DNA from: Bdellovibrio sp.
Lineage (GTDB): Bacteria > Bdellovibrionota > Bdellovibrionia > Bdellovibrionales > Bdellovibrionaceae
NCBI GenBank assembly: GCA_014376435.1
Contig: JACMRL010000013.1
Span: 62,001 to 126,000 of the forward strand
Reading direction: 5' to 3'
Length of the DNA: 64,000 nucleotides
Below the pieces are notes generated by a model that saw nothing but the letters and a program-made list of their open reading frames with translations, was not told where the DNA came from and did not search any database. Every line of letters begins with the position of its first letter. The stretch's first letter is position 1. Position numbers and translations under genes: made by a program. Positions 54,140 through 61,426 of the stretch are shown piece after piece.

Positions 54140-55630
54140 ATGAAAAAATATATCATGTCTATTGATCAAGGAACAACCAGTTCACGGGTCGTATTGATGA
54201 ACCAAGCCGGAAGTCTCGTTTCACTAGAGACGACAAATCTCAAACAAATTTTTCCGCAACCAGGCTGGGTCGAGCATGATCCAAATGATATTTGGAATTC
54301 GGTACAAGTGGCGGCGGCGGCGGCTTTAAAAAAAATAAATGCCGAACCAACTGATATTTTAACGATCGGAATTACAAACCAACGTGAAACGGTTGTCGCA
54401 TTCAGAAAGTCGACGGGCGAAATTTTGCACAATGCGATTGTTTGGCAGTGCCGTCGTACCACAAAGATGTGTGATCAACTTAAAAAAAAGTGGGCCGTTA
54501 AGATTAAAAATAAAACAGGCTTAGTACTAGATCCTTATTTTTCGGCCAGCAAAATGCGTTGGCTGATAGAAAATGTTCCGGCGGTAAAAAAAGCTTTAGA
54601 TGAAAAAGATCTATCGTTCGGGAATATCGATACTTTTTTAATGTCAAAATTATCGGGTGGAAAAATTTTCGCCACCGATGTTAGTAATGCATCGCGAACG
54701 ATGTTAATGAATTTAAAGACCGGCCAGTGGGATGAGGAACTACTAAAATTATTTAAAGTTCCATTAGAGGCTTTGCCGGAAATTAAATCTTCAGCGGGCT
54801 TGTTTGGTACAACTCAGGGTTTTAAATCGGCGGCGAACGAGACACCAATTACCGGTGTGGCGGGAGATCAGCAAGCGGCTTTGTTCGGGCAAACTTGTTT
54901 TAATGTGGGCGACAGTAAATGTACTTTCGGTACCGGCAGCTTCATTCTAATGAATACGGGTTCTCAAATTCTAAAATCAAAATACGGTTGTTTGACTACG
55001 GTGGCCTGGAAAATCGGAAATCAAAAAATACAATATGCTTTAGAGGGCGGAGCTTTTATTTGCGGGGCCGCAGTCAGCTGGCTGCGTGATGGTTTAGAAT
55101 TATTTGAAAAAAGTTCTGAGGTGGAAGAGCTAGCGCACCAGGTTTCTGATAGTGGCGGAGTTGAGTTTGTTCCGGCTCTGACTGGTTTAGGTGCCCCTTA
55201 CTGGAATCCACACGCCCGTGGTGAAATAACGGGGCTAACGCGTGGTTCAACGAAGGCACATTTGGCGCGTGCGACTTTAGAATCAATGGCTTTGCAAAAT
55301 GCCGATATTCTTTTAGCAATGCAAAAAGATTTAAAAAAGAAAATAAAACGCCTGCGCGTTGATGGCGGAGCTTCCGCAAATAATTTGCTGATGCAAATGC
55401 AAGCCGATTACTTAGGTTCGGGGGTTGATCGACCTCAGCAAATTGAAACGACCGTGATTGGTGCGGCTTACTTAGCTGGACTTGGGGTGGGGCTTTGGAA
55501 AAACTTAAATGAGATTCGTTCTATCTGGAAAATCGACCAAGAATTTAAAGCACAAATATCGGCAAAGGCTTTACTAAAGCGAAGAAAGAGCTGGTTGCAC
55601 GCAATTAAAAAAGCTTCATTAAAAATTTAA
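54140..55630 (+). CDS. glpK: Glycerol kinase
   Basis: 496 aa, normal length. SIDQGTTSSRVVL, WQCRRTTKMC, GDQQAALFGQ, GTGSFILMNTG and RVDGGASANN are family markers. It makes glycerol-3-phosphate, the backbone for PlsC/CdsA lipid synthesis. No GlpF or GlpD gene is adjacent. No strong ribosome site precedes the ATG. Confidence 0.96.
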   Translation: MKKYIMSIDQGTTSSRVVLMNQAGSLVSLETTNLKQIFPQPGWVEHDPNDIWNSVQVAAAAALKKINAEPTDILTIGITNQRETVVAFRKSTGEILHNAIVWQCRRTTKMCDQLKKKWAVKIKNKTGLVLDPYFSASKMRWLIENVPAVKKALDEKDLSFGNIDTFLMSKLSGGKIFATDVSNASRTMLMNLKTGQWDEELLKLFKVPLEALPEIKSSAGLFGTTQGFKSAANETPITGVAGDQQAALFGQTCFNVGDSKCTFGTGSFILMNTGSQILKSKYGCLTTVAWKIGNQKIQYALEGGAFICGAAVSWLRDGLELFEKSSEVEELAHQVSDSGGVEFVPALTGLGAPYWNPHARGEITGLTRGSTKAHLARATLESMALQNADILLAMQKDLKKKIKRLRVDGGASANNLLMQMQADYLGSGVDRPQQIETTVIGAAYLAGLGVGLWKNLNEIRSIWKIDQEFKAQISAKALLKRRKSWLHAIKKASLKI

Positions 55631-55650
55631 AGTCTAGCAATGGTGAACTA

Positions 55651-55673
55651 AGGTAGGTAAAACTTGCCTACCT
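55651..55673. other. Hairpin after glpK
   Basis: AGGTAGG (55651-55657) and CCTACCT (55667-55673) are perfect complements around a 9-base loop. No T-tract follows on the plus strand, so it may be an mRNA-stability or weak termination structure. Confidence 0.4.
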
Positions 55674-55768
55674 CCTACGACTAGAATTCGGTTGCATTTT
55701 GAAACTGGCCTCCAAAGATAACCTTGTTAAAGTAAACAATAAGTTATCTTCATGGAGGAAGATAAAAA

Positions 55769-56962
55769 ATGAAAACCACCCAAAATATTTTTCTAGCCCT
55801 TGTGCTCACCATCTTTTCTTGTATTTTGCACGCGACCCCGCAAACACAAAAAGAATGGACGATGTTAGTTTTTATCAACGGTCACAATAATTTAAGCCCG
55901 TTTGCAACCATGAATTTAAAAGACATGGAAAAAACGGGTTCTTCCGACCAAGTTAATATCGTGGTCGAGTGGGGTTCCGAAGAATCAAATTTGACTAAGC
56001 GTATGCTTGTCAAAAAATCCACAGATCCTAAAAAAGTAACAAGCCCGGTGTTACTGAGTTTTGAAGATCATGACATGGGAGATTACAACAACTTAGTCGA
56101 TTTCGTTAAATGGGGAAGTGAAAATTTTCCAGCCAGACATTATTTTGTAGCGGTTTGGAATCATGGATCAGGTTGGCATTTTCAGAATAGGAACGCCGGC
56201 AGCATTAGTACAAATGATATTTCTTTCGATGATCATACGGGAAATAAAATCACCACCGAACAGTTAGGTGTGGCGATGGGGCAGATCAAACAAATCATCG
56301 GCCGTAATATTGATATCTACGGATCGGATGCTTGCTTAATGGCGATGGTCGAAGTCGCTGCCGAAATGAAAGACTCGGTTGATTATTTCGTCGGCTCTGA
56401 AGATACCGAACCTGAACAAGGTTGGCCCTACGCTCCGTTTCTGCAAAAATGGTTAACAAAACCCACAATGACTCCCGCCGAAGTTTCAATATTGTTAAGC
56501 AAAGAATATAAAAAGGCTTACAGCGGCGGAGTTTATGGCGCAAAAGAAGTTACGTTCTCAGCCATGGATTTATCGAAGCTAGATGCTTTGTTAGCCTCTA
56601 CAAAAGCTTTGGCTGCTTCATTTAAAAATTACAGTAAAGACGCACTAAAGGAAATGGGCCAGCTGATGAATTCGGTTAGCGCATTTTATTATTCAGACTA
56701 TAAAGACTTCGGTAATTTTTTAACGGTGATGAGCACGGCCAAGGGTGTGACAGATAAAAAACTTTTTAATAACGTGGCCGCCGATATTAAAAACGTAGTG
56801 ATTTCAGTCGAAAGCACACAAACTTTTCAGTTTGCGACGGGAATTTCAATTTGGTTTCCTGATTATGAATCAAAAGATGAAATGACACGTTACACGGGCT
56901 TAGAGTTCGATAAACAAACTTCTTGGTCCGGCGTAATTGATTCTATTCTTGCAAACAAGTAA
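55769..56962 (+). CDS. Clostripain-family (C11) cysteine peptidase, exported
   Basis: 397 aa with a signal peptide ending near LHATP. The probable catalytic pair is His132 (WNHGSGW) and Cys189 (GSDACLM), spaced as in C11 peptidases; EWTMLVFINGHNNL precedes them. GGAGGAAG precedes the ATG well. Members often cleave after Arg. Predicted role is extracytoplasmic proteolysis. It stands alone and converges with a beta-barrel gene. Confidence 0.9.
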   Translation: MKTTQNIFLALVLTIFSCILHATPQTQKEWTMLVFINGHNNLSPFATMNLKDMEKTGSSDQVNIVVEWGSEESNLTKRMLVKKSTDPKKVTSPVLLSFEDHDMGDYNNLVDFVKWGSENFPARHYFVAVWNHGSGWHFQNRNAGSISTNDISFDDHTGNKITTEQLGVAMGQIKQIIGRNIDIYGSDACLMAMVEVAAEMKDSVDYFVGSEDTEPEQGWPYAPFLQKWLTKPTMTPAEVSILLSKEYKKAYSGGVYGAKEVTFSAMDLSKLDALLASTKALAASFKNYSKDALKEMGQLMNSVSAFYYSDYKDFGNFLTVMSTAKGVTDKKLFNNVAADIKNVVISVESTQTFQFATGISIWFPDYESKDEMTRYTGLEFDKQTSWSGVIDSILANK

Positions 56963-57955
56963 TTAGTAGTTTTTAAAGCTTAAACCGAAACCGATATAGT
57001 ATTCTGAAGTATTGCTGTCGAACAGCTTCAGATTATTTTGATAGGTTTCGGGATTAAATAATCCGTTCGAATTTGTATGACCGATGAAAACTTGAAGATA
57101 ATCATTAATGCTATAATCAAGTTGTTCGTAATGTAGAAAAGCATTCGTCACAAAATCATCTTTAGCAAATAAAGAATCAAATTGAAAACGTGTTTTAAAA
57201 GAAAATTTTTCGGTAATTGAATAGCCAAAATTAAGACGCTGTCTTAAGCGGTAATTTGAAGTTGGTTCGTTTTTAGAATTGAAATCAGAATCGGTAAAAA
57301 TTTTCGTATAATTTAAACTGTAATTTAAAATAACCTGAGGAACACCCAGGTTCGCCATATTTAAACCCAAAACTAAGCTTGCACCCGCGGTACTTTTAAT
57401 TTTTGCGAATTCACGTGATTTTGTAGAAAGTGGAAACCCGTAAATTAAAACCGGCATAAGTGTGAAGTAATTTCCGGTATTCCAAGCTTTGTGACTGATA
57501 GCTACGGTGGAGTCATCCCACTCGTTATCTCCAGCCTTGTCAGTATTTTGATAAAAATATAATGAGCCCGCAATGGTATATTCACTGAACTGGATTTTTG
57601 GATTTGCTTCGTAATAAAGATAGCGATACTGGCTTCCGTCAAGCTGTTTTTCAGATTGCAGATTATAACTTGCCGAAATATCAAAACCTAATTTAACTGA
57701 TTTTTCAGCCTGTTTTTCTGCAGATTGAAGTGATGGTTTTAAAATAGAATTAACTTTTTTAATTTCAACAGGTTTTGCCGTCGCAGCTTTAGTTTCAATT
57801 TCTTTAGGTTCGTTTGTAATCTGAACTTTTTTAAATTTTGTATTTGGTAAGCCAAAACCATTATATTTTTCAGGTAATGATGTTGTATCAGTTTGAGCCA
57901 AGCTGAAAGCCGAACAGAGAAAAGCCAATATGCAGATAACTGATGGTTTAAACAT
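56963..57955 (-). CDS. Putative outer-membrane beta-barrel protein
   Basis: 330 aa with a signal peptide ending in SLAQ. A Lys/Glu-rich linker (about 20-90) precedes alternating polar and hydrophobic strands with aromatic girdles (YRYLYYEANPKIQF), ending in FGLSFKNY. No family was identified with confidence. Function unknown. Confidence 0.7.
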   Translation of the reverse strand: MFKPSVICILAFLCSAFSLAQTDTTSLPEKYNGFGLPNTKFKKVQITNEPKEIETKAATAKPVEIKKVNSILKPSLQSAEKQAEKSVKLGFDISASYNLQSEKQLDGSQYRYLYYEANPKIQFSEYTIAGSLYFYQNTDKAGDNEWDDSTVAISHKAWNTGNYFTLMPVLIYGFPLSTKSREFAKIKSTAGASLVLGLNMANLGVPQVILNYSLNYTKIFTDSDFNSKNEPTSNYRLRQRLNFGYSITEKFSFKTRFQFDSLFAKDDFVTNAFLHYEQLDYSINDYLQVFIGHTNSNGLFNPETYQNNLKLFDSNTSEYYIGFGLSFKNY

Positions 57956-58081
57956 AATGATTTCCGTTTCAAAGTCTATGCCTAAAAAATTTACTCGAAA
58001 AGTTCTGAATTTGATCTGAAGCGTTTTCTATCTGCTCAAGACAATTTTTGCTACACGTTTGCGGTATACGAAAAAAATCGC

Positions 58082-58453
58082 TTATTTCTCGGCGCTGATT
58101 TCTTTTAACGCCGTATTCATTTGCTTCAATCGCGTCGAAAATGACTTCAGCATCGAGGCCGCCCACAGCGGCAAATCATTTAGCATAAGCTCATAACCTT
58201 CGGCAGAAATTTTCATCGCTTTAACATCAGAAACTGCTTGCGCAGAAGCCGAGCGAGCTCCCTTATCGATAAGGGCAAATTCGCCAAAAGTTTCGCCGGG
58301 ACTTAATTTTGCCACTTCAATTTTTGCGCCTTTTTTATCTTTCATAAAAATAGAAACTTCACCTGATTCAATGATAAAAAAATGTGCTTCTATATCGCCT
58401 TCAAAGAAAATAAAATCGCCGGCTTTAAAAGTTTCTTTAGTGATCGAGCTCAC
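58082..58453 (-). CDS. Cyclic nucleotide-binding domain protein
   Basis: 123 aa from GTG 58451-58453, chosen because AGGAGG lies 5 bases upstream; an ATG at 58519 gives a longer form with no such site. FKAGDFIFFEGD, IIESGEVSIF and the phosphate-binding cassette FGEFALIDKGARSASAQA form a complete cNMP-binding fold. There is no DNA-binding domain, so it may be a regulatory subunit or a stand-alone sensor. The Arg in the cassette suggests cAMP or cGMP binding. Confidence 0.85.
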   Translation of the reverse strand: MSSITKETFKAGDFIFFEGDIEAHFFIIESGEVSIFMKDKKGAKIEVAKLSPGETFGEFALIDKGARSASAQAVSDVKAMKISAEGYELMLNDLPLWAASMLKSFSTRLKQMNTALKEISAEK

Positions 58454-58657
58454 GTGGCCTCCTGCGGAAAAATTAGAATAAAACCTACCTGAATCATGCA
58501 CAAATTTTAAAAAAATCACAAGGTCTCGAAAAAAAACATAATCACTAAGACTTTGGTCGAGCCACGTTGTATTCGAAGTAAAATAATCCGCCCGTTTTGT
58601 TCTTCGCTTTTAGATTCAAAAAAGGTTAACCTATTCAACATCTAAAGTAAGGGTATT

Positions 58658-61045
58658 ATGTCGACAAAAATGCGCCGGAAAAACTTATTCTTTTACTCCG
58701 CTCTAACGCTAACGTTCTGGTTAAGCGTGGCGATACCGTCAAAGACTTTTGCCAAAAAGTTAAAAAAGTCTGCGTTGATAGTTGAAATTAAACCTTCCGG
58801 ATCCAAAAACTCATCGCAGCTAGATTCCGAGCAATTATTAAATGAATTTTTTAAACAAAAAGCCGCCGGTGAAAAGGATCAGTCTTTTAAAACTTTGACG
58901 GGTTGGAAAACAGTCACTCCGGAAGAAGGCTTTTACAAAAAATTCTTTGAAGCCCAGTTGCAACAGTCTCCAGAATTATTTTGGAAATTATATCTTGATC
59001 TGAAAAAAAATAAAAAATTAATGCGCGTTCAGCTCGAATCCTTAAAGCAGGTTTTAGATTTAAGTTTGGCAAGTGATAAAAAATTTGCTTTTTCTGTGGA
59101 AGACTTCAAAAAAGAAGCGCGCATTATTTTAAAAAAAATGCGAGGACTGCCCGAAGGTTTACAGTTTGAATTGCAGTATTTAACTTGGATTCAGAAAAAC
59201 GGCGTCACGGAGGAGCTATGCCGTACCGAGCGTCAGCGATGGCTATCACAAACCTCAGTGCCACTAAAGCAAATCATGACCTCATTAAAAAGCTGTCCGA
59301 TGGAATTTAAAGATTTTACGTACCGAACACGACTTCTCATTTTTTCCGGAGAAGAGAAAAAAGCGCAAGCCGAAGTGAATGAGTTTATCGCCTCGCAAAG
59401 CCTGAAAGAATGGGAAAAAGCATATCTGCAAGCCGTGTTCTTTTCAAATGTTGGTGATCCCACATCCGCATTTGAAATCGTAAAAAAATACGAAGCCGAC
59501 CTGCTGCAATCTAAAGAGTATCACGATAATTTTTTCTATATTGCTCAGCGGGCGGGAGAGTTAGAGAAAGCTGAAGAAATTATTAATAAAATTATTACCC
59601 ATGCACCTAACGGGAAAGAAAAGCATGAATTCATTTTTCAAAAAGCTTTTCTTTTTTACCAAACAAAAAAGTATAAAGATGCGATCGTTATACTTGATTC
59701 ATTAATAAAAAATCATCCCTCAAAAACTCGGCGTATCAAACGAAGCGACTACGATGATTTAACGTGGCTACGCGCGTGGTGCTATTACTTAGATAAAAAC
59801 TATGCGGCGGCCCAACACGCTTTTATTGAAAACAAACAATGGACGCGCGACAAAACACGTAACATCTACTGGTTAGCGCAAACGGAGTGGGCCTTACAAA
59901 ATCAAATGAAGGCACTTGATTATTTCAAGCAGTTAGCTCAGCCATTAATTGAAGGCAAATTCTATAATTATTATAATTTCTTAGCCTGGATACGTTTTGA
60001 AAGTTTAAAAAGCGAAGTCAACACAGAGTTCTTTCGAAATCAATTAGCAAAAATGAAATCGGGCCGTGGCCAATACGTTTTACCCGATGACTCAGTAAAT
60101 CCACTTAGAATTGTCCAAGAATATAAAACATATTTTGATGAAATTAGCACCACAGATGAAGGTGATATCCAAATCGCTAATCAAGATGCGGTCGTAGCGG
60201 AACAGTCCGACGTTAAAGCAATCGAAGTTGATTCAACGGCCGAGCTAAAAAAAGAAATTAATTGGGCCGAACACTTGATGATGTGGGGTTATCCAGATTT
60301 TGCAAAGTGGCATTTATTCGAAGTAGAAAAAGCTTTAAACACGCGCGCCAAAGCCGATCCACTTATTCAGTACTATCTAGACAAAAAATTTTACTACCGG
60401 GCTTTATCGCTCGCGCAAAAAGTAACCTCGCCGCAGCAAAAAAAATTAAGTCTAAAAGACGACGAGCTTTTATGGAAATCACTTTACCCGAAAGCTTACG
60501 ATTTAAATGTACAATCTGAAGCAGGCTTAAGAAAAATAAATCCATACTTAATCTGGTCAATTATGAAAGCCGAAACCCAATTCAAAGCCGATGCAATTTC
60601 TCCAGTCGGGGCGGTGGGTTTGATGCAATTCATGCCGTACACGTCAATTAAGGTGGCTCAACTTTTAAAAGAAGATCACGAAGTAAAAGAATTATTCGAC
60701 CCACCACAGGCCGTGAAGTACGGCGCCATGTACTTAAAAAAATTATCGCTAGAGTTCGATAACCAGTTGCCATTGATTGCCTCAGCCTACAACGGCGGAC
60801 CGCACCGAGTGAAGCTATGGTTACGTAATTTAGGTGATATCGATTTTGACGTATTCATCGAACACATTCCGTTTTCAGAGACCAGAACCTACGTCAAACG
60901 TGTTCTAAGTTTTCATACAACCTACCAAAAAATCTACGACGAAAAAATGGATTATAAAAAATTTCAGTGGCTGATCGAAAAAAATCCGTACAAATTAGTC
61001 CAACCCATCTCACTAAAAGAAGAATGGGACTTTCCCGTACGCTAA
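58658..61045 (+). CDS. Slt-type soluble lytic murein transglycosylase with helical repeats
   Basis: 795 aa with an N-terminal signal-type segment (about 5-30). A long alpha-helical superhelix (about 50-600) resembles the U-shaped region of Slt70, followed by the catalytic SLT domain with Glu639 (KAETQF), GAVGLMQFMP and ASAYNGGPHRV. It would cleave peptidoglycan with formation of 1,6-anhydromuramic ends. AAGGG precedes the ATG. It could remodel the cell's own or prey walls. Confidence 0.93.
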   Translation: MSTKMRRKNLFFYSALTLTFWLSVAIPSKTFAKKLKKSALIVEIKPSGSKNSSQLDSEQLLNEFFKQKAAGEKDQSFKTLTGWKTVTPEEGFYKKFFEAQLQQSPELFWKLYLDLKKNKKLMRVQLESLKQVLDLSLASDKKFAFSVEDFKKEARIILKKMRGLPEGLQFELQYLTWIQKNGVTEELCRTERQRWLSQTSVPLKQIMTSLKSCPMEFKDFTYRTRLLIFSGEEKKAQAEVNEFIASQSLKEWEKAYLQAVFFSNVGDPTSAFEIVKKYEADLLQSKEYHDNFFYIAQRAGELEKAEEIINKIITHAPNGKEKHEFIFQKAFLFYQTKKYKDAIVILDSLIKNHPSKTRRIKRSDYDDLTWLRAWCYYLDKNYAAAQHAFIENKQWTRDKTRNIYWLAQTEWALQNQMKALDYFKQLAQPLIEGKFYNYYNFLAWIRFESLKSEVNTEFFRNQLAKMKSGRGQYVLPDDSVNPLRIVQEYKTYFDEISTTDEGDIQIANQDAVVAEQSDVKAIEVDSTAELKKEINWAEHLMMWGYPDFAKWHLFEVEKALNTRAKADPLIQYYLDKKFYYRALSLAQKVTSPQQKKLSLKDDELLWKSLYPKAYDLNVQSEAGLRKINPYLIWSIMKAETQFKADAISPVGAVGLMQFMPYTSIKVAQLLKEDHEVKELFDPPQAVKYGAMYLKKLSLEFDNQLPLIASAYNGGPHRVKLWLRNLGDIDFDVFIEHIPFSETRTYVKRVLSFHTTYQKIYDEKMDYKKFQWLIEKNPYKLVQPISLKEEWDFPVR

Positions 61046-61426
61046 AAGTAAGCCTACCAAAGTCGCACTGACTGAAGCTCGGGGATTTTAAGTCCCAAAT
61101 GTATTCAAAGTAAAGTAGAGCGCTGATTTTGGAACCAGAATGTTTGGCCCTGGCGTTATAGCTGTTCATACGTCAGAGATTCTCAAAAAACGCGTACGCT
61201 ACAAAAAACACTTTGCGACTTTTCTTTTTTTTTATGAAAAAGCAGCCTTGCGTCTAGAAATAGAACAGCTAGATCTTCGTCCGTTCGTGGAAAGCTGGCA
61301 GCATCTTATGAAAACTAATGATTCGCCACTTGGTGGCTTGCCTTAGGCTGGTAAACTTGACCTATAGCGAGACACTTTTTGTAAATGATGGTTAAAGAGA
61401 AATCGTTTATAAGCCGATAAATAGTT
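61046..61426. other. Intergenic region between Slt gene and tail-fibre-like gene
   Basis: 381 bases. It has a 68-codon plus ORF (61140-61346) with no ribosome site or family likeness, thought spurious. A weak GGGA/TCCC hairpin lies near 61085-61100. It should contain the promoter for the following gene; no clear -10/-35 pair was identified. Confidence 0.5.

Noticed and set aside
55651-55673. Intrinsic terminator for glpK
   Set aside because: The hairpin is perfect but has no T-run on either suitable side, so it was recorded only as a hairpin.
61140-61346. 68-codon plus ORF before the tail-fibre-like gene
   Set aside because: No ribosome site, no domain and unusual composition for this genome; overlapped by another minus ORF.
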